In this document: positions 16,992 to 27,600 of the stretch, piece by piece
Layout of the letters: each line of letters starts with the position of its first letter
Position numbering within the stretch: position 1 is the stretch's first letter
From: Pseudomonadota bacterium
GTDB taxonomy: Bacteria > Pseudomonadota > Alphaproteobacteria > SP197
Assembly (NCBI GenBank): GCA_039028155.1
Contig: JBCCIS010000004.1
Coordinates: 62,001 to 126,000 of the forward strand
DNA length: 64,000 bases
Direction: 5' to 3'
Notes under the pieces: model-generated
Seen by the model: only the letters and a program-made list of their open reading frames with translations
Databases searched by the model: none
Told to the model about the DNA's origin: nothing
Position numbers and translations under genes: made by a program

Positions 16992-18649
16992 CGGCATTCA
17001 TGGACATGATGGACGCCTTTCGATTTCTGCGGCCGCTTTGGCTGTTCGGCATCCCGGCGACGCTTGTCCTGTGGTGGCTGGTGCGCCGTCGGTTGACGGC
17101 TGATCCGCCATGGACCGCGCAGATCGCACCACACTTGGCGCGCCATCTGACGGTCAACCGCCGGAACGCGCGGCGCCTGCTTCCCATCGACGCGACAGCG
17201 GCATGCCTTGCGCTGATCTGCGTGGCGGCGGCTGGCCCGGCGTGGAAGCCGGTGCCCAACCCCTTCGTGTCCGAGACGGCCCCTCTCGTCATCGCGCTTG
17301 AGGTTTCCGACACCATGCTGGCCAGTGACGTCCAGCCGACCCGGCTGGAACGCGCCAAGATGAAGATACGCGATCTCATAGCCGCCAGAACGGGTGCCAG
17401 AACCGCGTTGATTGCCTATGCCGGTTCAGCGCACATGGTGCTGCCATTGACCGACGACCCCGCCGTTATCGAACCGTTTCTGGAGGGATTGTCGCCTGAC
17501 ATCATGCCGGTGCCGGGTAACCGGGCGGACTTGGCGATCGATCTTGCCGCCGGCTTGCTGAAGGGCGAGGAGACACCGGGATCCATTCTGCTGGTCACCG
17601 ACGGTGTCGACGATGCCGCCATCGAGACAATCCGAACCTTCGATGCCGCGGGTATCGTTGCGCTGATCGTCGCGACCGAGGACAGCGGTCCCATCGTCAA
17701 CGCCGACGGCGGCATCGTCACCGGCGCGGATGGCGGGCGTCTGACGGCGGATCTGGATCGCGATACCCTCAACAAGCTAAGCGGCGCCGGTGTGGATGTT
17801 GTCGAGGTACAGCTTGGCGACAACGACGTCCGCGCTGTGGTGAGCCGTGTCGCATCCAACCTGCGCAACGCGCTCGATGACAGCGACGATGTGATGTACC
17901 GCGACGAGGGCTGGTGGATCGCCTGGCCGATCGCCTTTCTAATTCTGATCTGGTTCCGGAAAGGATGGACGATGCGCTGGGCCGTCATCTTGATCATGAG
18001 CCTGCCCCTACTTGTGCCGCAGCCGTCGCTCGCGCAATCGGGCTCCGTGTCGAGCCAGGCTGAAACCGACGAGGACTTCGCCGGCAACTGGTTCCTCGAT
18101 GTCTGGCTAACGCCCGATCAGCAAGGCCGCCTCGCCTACAACGACAAGGACTATCTTCGGGCAGCCCAACTGTTCGACGATCCGATGTGGCATGGCCTGG
18201 CCAACTACCGCGCCGGCCGATACGCCGAGGCGGCGGCCGCCTTTGCCCGCGTGCCGACGGCCGACGGCCTTTTCAACATGGGCAACGCTCTGGTTAAGGC
18301 GCGGGAATACGACGACGCCGTCGCCGCCTTCGAGCAGGCGCTTGTCGAGGACCCCGACCACCAGGAAGCGCGTGACAACCTGGCCGTCGCCCAAGCCCTG
18401 GTCGCCTACGTCAATCGTGTCCGCGAGCAGTCGGGCACCGGCGAGCAGTACGAGCTGGGCGCCGATGACTACAAGTTCGACCTGGAGGCGGGCGAAGGCG
18501 AGAAACATGTGATGACGCAGGCCGACCAGATGCGCCTGGAGTCAGCCGATCAGTGGATGCGCGTGGTCGATACACGCCCCGCTGACTTCCTGCGCAACAA
18601 GTTCGCGCTGGAAGCCGCGACGCAGCCAGCACAGGAAACGGCACAGTGA
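16988..18649 (+). CDS. VWA-TPR fusion membrane protein, BatB/BatC-like
   Basis: 553 aa. N-terminal helices, a VWA domain (about 98-285), two further helices (WWIAWPIAFLILIWF; WAVILIMSLPLLVP) and then TPR repeats (about 380-475: ADGLFNMGNALVKAREYDDAVAAFEQAL). This corresponds to BatB fused to BatC. The first metal-site residue is unusual: the DxSxS motif reads EVSDT (105-109), with Glu in the first place, so metal binding may be weakened compared with the upstream VWA protein. ATG 16988 is chosen because it overlaps the preceding TGA (ATGA). Confidence 0.9.
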   Translation: MTAFMDMMDAFRFLRPLWLFGIPATLVLWWLVRRRLTADPPWTAQIAPHLARHLTVNRRNARRLLPIDATAACLALICVAAAGPAWKPVPNPFVSETAPLVIALEVSDTMLASDVQPTRLERAKMKIRDLIAARTGARTALIAYAGSAHMVLPLTDDPAVIEPFLEGLSPDIMPVPGNRADLAIDLAAGLLKGEETPGSILLVTDGVDDAAIETIRTFDAAGIVALIVATEDSGPIVNADGGIVTGADGGRLTADLDRDTLNKLSGAGVDVVEVQLGDNDVRAVVSRVASNLRNALDDSDDVMYRDEGWWIAWPIAFLILIWFRKGWTMRWAVILIMSLPLLVPQPSLAQSGSVSSQAETDEDFAGNWFLDVWLTPDQQGRLAYNDKDYLRAAQLFDDPMWHGLANYRAGRYAEAAAAFARVPTADGLFNMGNALVKAREYDDAVAAFEQALVEDPDHQEARDNLAVAQALVAYVNRVREQSGTGEQYELGADDYKFDLEAGEGEKHVMTQADQMRLESADQWMRVVDTRPADFLRNKFALEAATQPAQETAQ

Positions 18650-19962
18650 GATGTTTCCTGATCCTATGGCTGGTCACGCTCCTGCTGTCGATCTCACCAT
18701 TGCGCGCGCAAGAGGAAGAGCCGCCCGATGGCCCGTTCGTGCGTGTCGAGGTCGATCCGGAGACGGTGTCCGTTGGCGAGGCAGCCGTGATGCGCGTGAC
18801 GGTCCTGGCACCGACCTGGTTTCCAGAGCCACCGGTCTGGCCGAGCTTCGAGATAGCGAATGCCCTCGTCATGCTGCCGCCCGACAGCTCGCGGTCTGTC
18901 ACCGAACGGATCGGTCGCGACAACTGGGCCGGTGTCGTCAGGAGCTACCGTCTCTATCCTCAGCTTGCCGGTGAATATCGAATCACCGGACAAACACTGG
19001 ATGTCACCTATGCCGACCCGCAGACCCGTGAGCCGATCTTCCTGAGTCTAGACGTACCGGACATCGTCATCACGAGTGCCGTGCCACCGGGCGCCGAGAC
19101 ACTCGATCCCCTTCTCATTGGCACATCGTTGACGCTTGAGGAGGAGACCACCGGCATCACCGACGAACTTGAAGCCGGCGACGCGGTGGTACGAAGCGTG
19201 ACCGCAACCATCGACGGCATGCCGGCGATGTTTCTGCCGCCACTGATAGCGCCCCTCGACGACGCGGGCCTCTCCGCATTGGTCCGCCAACCGATTGTCG
19301 AAGACCGGCAGAACGAGCGGTCCGATGCGATTGAATCAGCGACGAGATCCGAGAGCGTCTCCTATGTCTTCGAAACCGGCGGCACGTTCGTGCTTCCGGC
19401 GATCGAGCTCAGTTGGTGGAACACCGAAACCAGCGTCATCGAGACAGCAACGCTGCCGGAGACCACACTGACTGTCGCCTCGGCGCCGGGCACACCGGCT
19501 GCCGAAAGCGGTTCCACACGCACCGGACTCGTGACGTTGTGGAGCGCGGTCGTCCTTGTCGTCCTTGCCGCGCTCGTCGTTGTTTTCTACCTCGCCTGGC
19601 CCAGACTGCGGGCGTGGCGGACACAACGTCATGCCCGCTACCTGGCGTCTGAGGCGTATGCATTTCGCTGTCTGGAAAACGCCGCGAGACATGGTGGTCT
19701 GAGCGACGTTGATCGGCAACGACAGATCTGGCTTGCACGTCTAAACGTTCGTGACCGAGAGCCCATCGAAGCAACCACCGGTGACGCTCTAAGTCGTGCC
19801 TTTGCCGAACGCTATGCGCCAGGACGGCAGCCGGAAGCCCTGAGCCAAGAGGAACGGCAGGATCTGCTGACGTCCCTACGCAAGGCGCGCGCGCAACCTC
19901 GGAGCACGACGGCAAGGTCGACTGAGCGCCGGTTACCGGCACACCTCAACCCGGTCTCGTGA
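18646..19962 (+). CDS. BatD-like exported protein
   Basis: 438 aa. Signal peptide about 1-21 (LWLVTLLLSISPLRAQ), then periplasmic Ig-like domains: VRVEVDPETVSVGEAAVMRVTV is the typical first strand set of the BatD/oxygen-tolerance family. One transmembrane helix at about 288-312 (VVLVVLAALVVVFYLAW) anchors it, followed by a cytoplasmic helical tail. The start overlaps the previous stop. BatD proteins are periplasmic partners of the Bat VWA proteins; a precise function is not established. Confidence 0.88.
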   Translation: MRCFLILWLVTLLLSISPLRAQEEEPPDGPFVRVEVDPETVSVGEAAVMRVTVLAPTWFPEPPVWPSFEIANALVMLPPDSSRSVTERIGRDNWAGVVRSYRLYPQLAGEYRITGQTLDVTYADPQTREPIFLSLDVPDIVITSAVPPGAETLDPLLIGTSLTLEEETTGITDELEAGDAVVRSVTATIDGMPAMFLPPLIAPLDDAGLSALVRQPIVEDRQNERSDAIESATRSESVSYVFETGGTFVLPAIELSWWNTETSVIETATLPETTLTVASAPGTPAAESGSTRTGLVTLWSAVVLVVLAALVVVFYLAWPRLRAWRTQRHARYLASEAYAFRCLENAARHGGLSDVDRQRQIWLARLNVRDREPIEATTGDALSRAFAERYAPGRQPEALSQEERQDLLTSLRKARAQPRSTTARSTERRLPAHLNPVS

Positions 19963-19974
19963 CATGATGCGGGC

Positions 19975-22251
19975 ATGACAACCTCCACACGCCGTGTGCA
20001 GCTTACCCGCCTTTGGATCCTGCTGGTGGGCCTCCTGGTGCTGTGGCCGGGTGCTGCGGTCGCTGACGTACATGCTGACACCGTCAACTACGTTGGGTCC
20101 CAGACCTGCGGTGCATGTCATGCCGCCGCTTTCGAGGCCTGGTCGGAGTCGCACCATAGCTGGGCCATGAGAGAGGTCGACGAGACAAACGTCCTGGGCC
20201 GGTTCGATGGGGAGGTGCTCCGGTTCGATGACGTTAGCACCCGGTTCTTTCGCGAGGATGGTGGCCACTACGTCGAAACCGATGGGCCGGACGGCGGGTT
20301 ACAGACCTATCAGATCCTCTATACGGTGGGCGTTACGCCGTTGCAGCAATACCTCATTGAGACCGAGGGTGGCCGCCTGCAAGCGCTCGACATCGCGTGG
20401 GACACGATCGATCAGCGTTGGTATCACCTCTATCCCGACGACATTGCGACCGCCGATGACGGTCTGCATTGGACCGGTCCCTACAAGAATTGGCAGGCCC
20501 GGTGTGCAGTGTGTCATCAGACGGATTTTCAGAAGAATTACGACGCGCAGACCCAGATCTATCAGAGTACATGGTCTGACCTCACCGTCGGTTGCGAAGC
20601 CTGCCACGGACCCGGCGCCGCCCACGTCGCCTGGGCCGAGGCAAGTGGTGGCGCTGACGATGCGGAACCCGACGCTATCGGCCTTGCCGTGATCTTCGCC
20701 GAGTTGCCCGACCGTGCGGATACAGAGATCGAGGTCTGTGCCTCCTGCCATTCGCGCCGCTCGCCCCTCGATGCCGATAGCCCACCGGCCGGCTCGCTGT
20801 TCTCAGACCACCACGTTCTCAGTCTGCTGCGCGATGGCCTTTACCATGCCGACGGTCAAATCGACGCCGAGGTTTATGTCTTCGGCTCGTTTCTACAGTC
20901 GAAGATGTTTGCATCCGGCGTGACCTGTACGAACTGCCATGACCCCCATAGCAATGGTCTGGTCGCCGACGGCAACGCGGTGTGCACGCAGTGCCACAAT
21001 CCGGAGGGGCGGGACGACTTCCCCAGCCTGGTCCTGGGCAACTACAACAGCACCGACCACCATCATCACCCGATCGGCAGCGAAGGCGCCGAATGCGTCG
21101 CCTGCCACATGCCCGAAAAGGCTTACATGATCGTCGACCCAAGGCGGGATCATTCGTTTCGTGTGCCGCGGCCAGACTTAGGTGCGGTCATCGGCGCGCC
21201 GGATGCCTGCACGTCGTGCCATGTCGGCCAGACCCAGACCTGGGCGGCGGCGCAAATAGAAGCGTGGTATCCGGACGGGCGGTGGACGCAGCCGCACTAT
21301 GGCGAGGTGCTGTTCGCTGGCCGCAACGACTTTGACGCTCAGTCAACGGAGCTCCTGCTGGCCCTGGCCGACGACACACAGGTCGCTGGCATCGTCAGGG
21401 CGTCCGCCATTGAGCTGCTCGGCGAACGGCTGGACCAGAACATCGCGCCACGTCTCTACCCGTTCTTGGAGGATGACGACCCGTTGGTTCGCCTGGCTTC
21501 CGTCAACGCACTACGGTTCGCGCCCGACGGCGTGCGCGGGGCTGTCATCGCGCCCATGATGCTGGACCCCATCCGGTCGGTCCGACTGGCAGCGGCACGG
21601 AACACCGTCGACATTCCAACCGATGGCCTGTCGCCGGAAGAAATCGATGTTGTCAACGTCGCGCGCGACGACCTGCGGACCGCACTAACGGCGACACTGG
21701 ACTATCCGGAAACCCAGATGCAGATCGGCGGCATTGCCATGACACTACGGTCGATGGCCGCGGCCGATGCGGCCTTCAAGGAAGCCGTCAGCCTTGATCC
21801 CAACCTGATCGATGCTTGGATGATGCGGGCCCGCATCGCGCTCGCTTCGGATGATCTCGCGACAACCGATGCGATCCTGGCCGCCGCATTGCAGCACAAC
21901 CCCGATTCAACCCTGCTGCTGCAGTCGCACGGCAACGTGCTGGCCGATCTGGGCCGGCTGGACGAAGCTCTGGTTCCGCTCAAGGCGGCGGCATCACGCT
22001 CGCCTCTCGACCCCACGGTCAGGGTCGACATCGCCGCGATCCACACCGCGAATGGCGACAATCAGGCCGCCTTCGCGGCGCTCGAACGCGCTCGCATCCT
22101 TGGTGCCACCGGGCCGGAGTACCTGGAACTCCTGGCATTGACCCAACTGCGCCTCGGTGAGCGTGACGCAGCCGCCGAAGCCGCCATGCGCTTATCCGAG
22201 GAGTATCCCGACTACCCGATCAATTCAGAACTTATTGAGTTGCGGGAGTAA
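19975..22251 (+). CDS. Octaheme c-type cytochrome with HEAT-like and TPR repeats
   Basis: 758 aa. A signal peptide (LLVGLLVLWPGAAVA) leads to eight CxxCH sites: CGACH, CAVCH, CEACH, CASCH, CTNCH, CTQCH, CVACH and CTSCH, all before about residue 425. This resembles cytochrome c554/NrfA-type multiheme proteins with an attached repeat region. After the hemes come HEAT-like segments (about 450-560) and TPRs (about 570-745). It begins 12 bp after the BatD-like gene and closes the MoxR operon, so the Bat-type machinery may mature or regulate this periplasmic redox protein. The substrate is unknown. Confidence 0.9.
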   Translation: MTTSTRRVQLTRLWILLVGLLVLWPGAAVADVHADTVNYVGSQTCGACHAAAFEAWSESHHSWAMREVDETNVLGRFDGEVLRFDDVSTRFFREDGGHYVETDGPDGGLQTYQILYTVGVTPLQQYLIETEGGRLQALDIAWDTIDQRWYHLYPDDIATADDGLHWTGPYKNWQARCAVCHQTDFQKNYDAQTQIYQSTWSDLTVGCEACHGPGAAHVAWAEASGGADDAEPDAIGLAVIFAELPDRADTEIEVCASCHSRRSPLDADSPPAGSLFSDHHVLSLLRDGLYHADGQIDAEVYVFGSFLQSKMFASGVTCTNCHDPHSNGLVADGNAVCTQCHNPEGRDDFPSLVLGNYNSTDHHHHPIGSEGAECVACHMPEKAYMIVDPRRDHSFRVPRPDLGAVIGAPDACTSCHVGQTQTWAAAQIEAWYPDGRWTQPHYGEVLFAGRNDFDAQSTELLLALADDTQVAGIVRASAIELLGERLDQNIAPRLYPFLEDDDPLVRLASVNALRFAPDGVRGAVIAPMMLDPIRSVRLAAARNTVDIPTDGLSPEEIDVVNVARDDLRTALTATLDYPETQMQIGGIAMTLRSMAAADAAFKEAVSLDPNLIDAWMMRARIALASDDLATTDAILAAALQHNPDSTLLLQSHGNVLADLGRLDEALVPLKAAASRSPLDPTVRVDIAAIHTANGDNQAAFAALERARILGATGPEYLELLALTQLRLGERDAAAEAAMRLSEEYPDYPINSELIELRE

Positions 22252-22332
22252 CGGCGTGACTGACGCGGGCCAACTGCGGCTCAGGCACACGACAAGACCG
22301 AAGAAACAATCAATCCGTCCCGACATGTGCGC

Positions 22333-23310
22333 TCATGGCCATGCCGGATAAACCGTCGCCCAATCGGCCGCCATATCGATGATGAGCCACCCGCGGTCCG
22401 GCCCCTCGTCAAGTCCGCGTTCCAGCCGGCCGATGTGACTGTCACGGTCGTAGGCCCACTCCCGCTCGTAGTCTGTATGATGGACAATCATCCCGAGACG
22501 GGCCCCATCGCCGCTGGTCGCCCACTCAAGCATCTCAAAATCGCCATCGGAGTTGCCGGCGACGAGTATGGGACGCCGGCCGATATCGCGCGCAATACCG
22601 ATTGGCTTGGCGTCCTTGTCGTCAATAAAGTGAATACCAGGCTCCTTCATAATCGTCGGAACACCATCCACGACCTGATAGGACATGTTGCCCATGCTGC
22701 CGATCACCTGCTCCGGCGGAATGCCATAGACGCGCTCAGCGAACACACGCATGAAGTCGATGCCGCCGCCGGAAACGATGTAGGTTCGAAAGCCGCGGTC
22801 GCGCAGATAGCTTAGAAGCTCCAGCATCGGCTGGTAGACCATGGCATCATAACGCTGACCGGACTGGGGATGAGCCGATGTATCCAGCCAGTCCGCCACC
22901 GCGCTCTGGAAGGCTTCGGTAGAGAGTCCGCTGTGGGATGCGTCGACGACTTCGAGAAGACCTTCCTTGCCACCGGCCATGACGCCTTCGACATCCCCGG
23001 CCGCCGCGGCGCGCAGTACATCGCTTGTTAGAATGGAGGGGTCCTCCTTGGCAAGTTCGCCCAAGCGATCCATCGCGAAGACGAGCTGAAAATAGAGCGG
23101 CTGCTCCGACCACAGGGTGCCGTCGTTGTCGAACACCGCAACCCGCTGATCGGCGGGGACAAAGTCCACGTGCGAGGGATCGGAGACCGTCTCGACAAAA
23201 CCAATGATTTGCTGCTTGGTCTCGCTGCTATTCCACGATGGCAAAGGATCTGCCATCGCCGAAGGCGCGAAACACAACAACGCGACCAGAACGCCGGCAA
23301 ATCGATACAT
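22333..23310 (-). CDS. Exported HAD-superfamily phosphatase
   Basis: 325 aa. A signal peptide (AGVLVALLCFAPSAMA) precedes the HAD motifs. Motif I is VFDNDGTLW with Asp61 and Asp63, motif II lies in YIVSGGGIDFMRVFAE and motif IV is AGNSDGDFEML. The domain resembles phosphoserine-phosphatase-like acid phosphatases, here in the periplasm. The inner start (23310) is chosen over 23340 because AAGGAATTGGACC precedes it and a clean signal peptide follows. It is convergent with the multiheme gene. Substrate unknown. Confidence 0.88.
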   Translation of the reverse strand: MYRFAGVLVALLCFAPSAMADPLPSWNSSETKQQIIGFVETVSDPSHVDFVPADQRVAVFDNDGTLWSEQPLYFQLVFAMDRLGELAKEDPSILTSDVLRAAAAGDVEGVMAGGKEGLLEVVDASHSGLSTEAFQSAVADWLDTSAHPQSGQRYDAMVYQPMLELLSYLRDRGFRTYIVSGGGIDFMRVFAERVYGIPPEQVIGSMGNMSYQVVDGVPTIMKEPGIHFIDDKDAKPIGIARDIGRRPILVAGNSDGDFEMLEWATSGDGARLGMIVHHTDYEREWAYDRDSHIGRLERGLDEGPDRGWLIIDMAADWATVYPAWP

Positions 23311-23592
23311 GGTCCAATTCCTTCGCGGTTTGTCGTACATGCGTTAGACCTTTTATGTCGGTCACAGGGCTAAACACGTGGAGCATGTTGCGTTGCACCG
23401 ACCTGACGCACCTAACTGGTCCTGCTTGATTGTTAGTCCATGATCGGTCTGTGGTCCATCAGGACCACGTGATCGCGAGCCGCCCGGTGATTTCTAAGCG
23501 CTGAGCGGGGCCACTTTGAGCCACAAGAATCACATTTCGCCACGAGGCATCATGTCAGCTGTTGGAAGACATGCGGACATTTGGCCAGCTCG
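23311..23592. other. Upstream region of the phosphatase gene with a short hairpin
   Basis: No gene supported. GTGGTCC (23451-23457) and GGACCAC (23462-23468) form a small hairpin. Otherwise nothing recognisable before repeat copy 2. Confidence 0.45.
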
Positions 23593-23687
23593 ATAACCTG
23601 CATTATGGAAAGTGGTGGTGGTGCGGGCAGCCTGTTGCGAACCTGTCTCCGCGTTGGCTCCCCTGTTAACAGGGAAAGTACAGGGAA
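23593..23687 (+). repeat. Dispersed ~95-bp repeat, copy 2
   Basis: ATAACCTGCATTATGGAAAG, then ggtggtgcgggcagcctg, ttgcgaacctgtctcc and CCCTGTTAACAGGGAAAGTA, ending cagggaa. It lies at the edge of a gene block, next to the ABM gene and the decayed KDPG aldolase. Confidence 0.88.
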
Positions 23688-23753
23688 GTTTTGAAGTTCT
23701 TTTGAGAATCTGCGATCTGTGAATGTCGCTAATAGTGCGATTTAGCCGAAACT

Positions 23754-24059
23754 TCAGTATTTCTTCTCAAAATGTCGGGCAGTAGTTTCAAACCGCTTCA
23801 ATACTTTCTGTGCTCTGTCGGGCACAAAAGATTTTTCTGGGTCACTGCCTGCCATGAGCTTAATACTGTCTATGTCATCAAAGCTATACTTTGTCATGAA
23901 TTCGGTCTCGTCACTGGTTTCACGGCGAAAGACCTCAATTTCGAGCAATCCAGGAATTTTCTTCGCAAGAACACCAGGAATAATCTCTGTTGTTAAAAAG
24001 TGTTCATATTCATCTGCGTTTTCATGACTAGTCCAGCCTTGCCAAATTCGAACAATCAT
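23754..24059 (-). CDS. Antibiotic biosynthesis monooxygenase (ABM)-type small protein
   Basis: 101 aa dimeric alpha-beta barrel protein: MIVRIWQGWTSHENADEYEH at the start, then IPGLLEIEVFRRETSDETEF and a helical end. ABM-fold proteins act as small monooxygenases, heme-degrading enzymes or structural proteins, and no specific substrate can be read. Base composition is clearly lower in GC than in its neighbours (many AAA and TTT codons), which suggests separate acquisition. It sits between repeat copy 2 and an aldolase remnant. Confidence 0.75.
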   Translation of the reverse strand: MIVRIWQGWTSHENADEYEHFLTTEIIPGVLAKKIPGLLEIEVFRRETSDETEFMTKYSFDDIDSIKLMAGSDPEKSFVPDRAQKVLKRFETTARHFEKKY

Positions 24060-24117
24060 AGAGATACCCTTTGATGGTCTTCACTCAGAATGCAGAGACT
24101 AACCTAACCTTGCACAA

Positions 24118-24181
24118 TTGAAGGACTCTCCGACGACCCCTCAGGAAAGTTTCCGCGGTATCAGGGAGCGCGACGAAGAGT
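24118..24181. repeat. Short secondary repeat motif (…gtatcagggagc…)
   Basis: aggaaagtttccgcggtatcagggagcg at 24143-24170 resembles the stretch around 60515-60540 (aattctagccgctatcagg) and weaker forms near 9596 and 34174. It appears to be a satellite of the main repeat family. Confidence 0.45.
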
Positions 24182-24611
24182 TTATCGTTTCGATGCCATC
24201 AATAGACTACGTGATTGCCGCCACGCCTCAATCCCTGCCGCCTGATGCGCAAGAGCCCCGATGGAAGTCCAATCGCGGCGCCTTACCATATCCACTGGCG
24301 CAACCCATGAACCGCCAACACAGATGACATTGGGAAGCGCCAGATAGGTGTTCGCGTTCTCGAGCGCTATGTCACCGGTCGGGCAGAACTCGATCTGAGG
24401 CAGCGGCGCGGCCAGGCTCTTCACGAAGCGCACACCTCCTGCGGCTTCGGTGGGAAAGAACTTCTAAACGCGGTAACCGCGTGCCAGTAGACGCATCGAC
24501 TCGCTCGCCGTGGCGGCTCCCGGAAGAAGAGGCAACTCCGACTTTTCCGCTGCGTCCAACAGTGTGTCAGTCGCTCCAGGCGAGACAGCGAAACGGGCGC
24601 CCGCATTGCGC
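24182..24611 (-). pseudogene. KDPG aldolase remnant (5'-truncated, with an in-frame stop)
   Basis: Reading down from about 24611, the frame gives AGARFAVSPGATDTLLDAAE, then ATASESMRLLARGYRV, a TAG, KFFPTEAAGGVRFVKS and LPQIEFCPTGDIALENANTY to the normal C-terminus. This is the second half of a 2-keto-3-deoxy-6-phosphogluconate/4-hydroxy-2-oxoglutarate aldolase. The stop replaces the residue just before the Schiff-base Lys segment. The first ~110 residues are absent, and sequence unrelated to aldolase begins within about 30 bp of the stop codon of the NACHT gene. The aldolase was therefore probably cut when the adjacent island was acquired. Confidence 0.85.
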
Positions 24612-24641
24612 GATCATGGCCCGCAGACTGTCCCCGGGAAG

Positions 24642-27600
24642 CTACTCGGCAACCAGGTCGACAACCCAGGTCACGATTTGTCCCAACATTTCGCGCAGCG
24701 ATGTGGCGTCGGCGGATCGTCTGAGAGCCTGCACTACCTCCAGGCGAAAGTCCGGCCGATCGACCAGCAGGCGTATCACCATATCATCGATCCAGGTTGG
24801 AAAGTCCGACGCCTTAACCGTTGGCGCAGCCGCGTGAACGCGCTGTGTCAATTGGTCATCGCCGACCGACTGCAGAAATGCGTCAACCGGCGTTTCGGCA
24901 TGAAAACGGATGTTGGCGAGCGCGCCGACCATCGGTTCGACGAGCTTGGCATCGGTCGTCCCGACCACGGGACGCAGCACCTCCAGTGCTCGCTCGTGGC
25001 GGTGATAACCCAGACTCAAGACTTCGGAGGCAGCAACGATTCTCTCGCAGAACGCCGCGTCACCGGACTCAAGCGCGGCGCTCATGAGAGCAGGCATGCG
25101 ACCGGGTTCCGCCTGCTTACCGCTTGCGTCGGCCAGCACCTCCGTCCAGGCCATATGAGGCACCAGTCTGTATGTACCGCTATTTGTGCTGAACAGCGCC
25201 CGGCCACCCAAGATGGTTTGCCGCGACATCGCCATATAGCGGTCAAGCCAGGCGGCCCCCTCTGGGCCAGCCACGCGCAGAATATGAAAGCCGCTGTAAA
25301 GCACGGACTGGCGAAACCACGGCGCGCCATTCTCATGGATCTGCTCAAGCGCCGTCATGGCGCCGGAGAGGTCCCGATGACCCTGGACGATGAGCGCGCG
25401 TTCGGCCGCCAGCATCAAGATGACGTCAAACGGCATCGAACGGTCCGCCAGCACGTCGGCGATCGTGCCTGATGTCTGGCTTGCATCGTCTAGGCAGTCG
25501 ATGACGGCCGCGCGCGCGTCCTTGTGTGTCGTCGCCAACTCTGTCGCGGCACCCATTTCCTTGATGTTAAGCGGCTGATAGTCGGGCTGTTGGGCAAGCA
25601 GCAGCCGAAGGCTCGGAACGATGAGCGACATGGTCCAACGTCGGCCAACCAACTTTGTGAGCGGGCGGTCGCGCGCGTCGCGTGCCCAGCCGCGCCAGAG
25701 ATCACGCAGCCGCGCCATGGCCTGGCGATCGTCCAGATGTTGGCTCACCATGGCGAGCGATACACCGCCAACGACCTCCAGCATCCTCGGCCGCGGCAGG
25801 CCGGTCGGACCGAATATCCGTTCGCCCAGCTCCTCCAACAGCGACCAACCAGTGTCCGGTGACTCCAACCACAGACGATACAGATGCGGTACCACGGCAG
25901 CGCGTACCGCCGCTGACTTGCAATCGGCGGCTCTTTTGAGCAACTCGACATGGCCAAGCCGTTGCGCAAGCCAAATGCTCGATCGCTGGCCATTGAGCAT
26001 TCGAAGCTGCCCTATCGCGGCATCGCCGGCCGGCGCTTTTGCATGGAAAAGCATGTCAGCGATCCGACAGGCGCGCTGATGGTTCGTGCCGCTAGCCAAG
26101 ACCGCCGCCACGACGGCAGTTCCGGGCTGCACGGTCTCGGCCATGGCAACCTCTGGCAGGGCATCGTCGCGATCCTGCGACAGCAACGCGCCGACCAGTT
26201 CCTCGAAATCGCTCTGCACATCAAAACGGCTGCCAAGTCGGTCGATTTTGGTTGCCAGGAAGTCGCCGGAAGTCAGGAGGTCGCGCAGCTCCTCTGGTTG
26301 CCCTGATCTTGCCAGGTGGCTGGCGATGTGCCTGAGCGCGTAGGGATCGTCGACGTCGCGCCACTGGCGGCAGAAGTCCAGCAGCATCTTGTTTCCGATC
26401 TCAGTGTCGACCCAGAATCGGCCACTCGACCGTTGGTCGGTACTGAGCCATTCAGAGAGCGACGTATGGAAGATCGACAAGGTTCTGTCTCTGTCACGAA
26501 GGAACGGGCCAAGCGCCTCAAGAGCCGCGACCGGCGGTGCGCTGTTGGACAACGCGAAGATCCGGAACAGTTGTGATGCCGTCAGCGGCTCGAGTGCGGC
26601 AAGAAGAACCGATAAGACCCGTGCGACATGATCATAGCTCGCACCGTCCGGCCAAAGCCGCGAAAAGAAACTCTCGTAGAGGCCTTCGAGGCCTTGGGGC
26701 AGACCATCGCCCACCACAACAAGCTCGACACCGCGCGCCCGCGCATCAAGCACTTGCTGCGCATAGAGAAAGTTGCCGTCGCTGGCATCGCAAATCGTTC
26801 GAGACAGTGCGTCTATCTCGCCGCTTGCACTACCCGCAGCCAGGCGACGACGAACGTAAGCGGCGAGGTCTTCGAGGTTGCGGGTGTCTTGTGGGTCAAG
26901 CCTCAAGGCCCTCAAGCTGCCGAACAGCCGCATCAGCCGTGGATCCGGCCGACCTGTCATCACAAGACGCCAGCCGGGCGGAAAGCGATCGATCCGCTGG
27001 GCCAACAACTCGGCGATGGATACGATGCCCTGACCACTGAAACTCTCGTCAAGCGCATCAACAATGATCACGTTCGGCGTGGGTCCCGTATCAACCCGCG
27101 CGAGTACCGGAAGCAAACCGAAATCGAGCGCGCTTGACGGGTCGTCGCGGCACGCCTCTGGTGTCAAGAATGCAGCCGGGCCCTCGTCTTGCAGTGCCTC
27201 CGCGATGTCCGGCCGACTCTGTGCCACCATGCTTGCGATCGAGCGAATGAACTGGCCGGTATCCGTTGTTACCGGCGTCGCCGCCTGGCAGAAATGATAG
27301 GCGGCGGGGCCGCTGTCACGGCTCAGCCGGCCTGTGGTGTCGTCGCCAATCAAACGGGCAGCCAGGGCAGACTTTCCCGTCCCCGGTTCGCCCAGAATCA
27401 GGATGCCACGCTCGCCAGGGCGGTCGTCCCTCCATTCAGTGATCTCATCGATGAACCAAGCGCGCCCCTCGAAGTCGCGCGACTTTTCCATCACCAGGGG
27501 TGCGAAATCGAGCGGCGGGCCGAACGTCGACTGGGTCAACGCCGTTCGCTTCGTTGGGATCGTTTCCTTGCGCGTCTCGAGAGCAGGCAGGCCGAGTGCC

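Noticed and set aside
23451..23468. GTGGTCC/GGACCAC hairpin as a terminator
   Set aside because: It lies upstream of the phosphatase start, has a short stem and no T-run; no transcript is known to end there.
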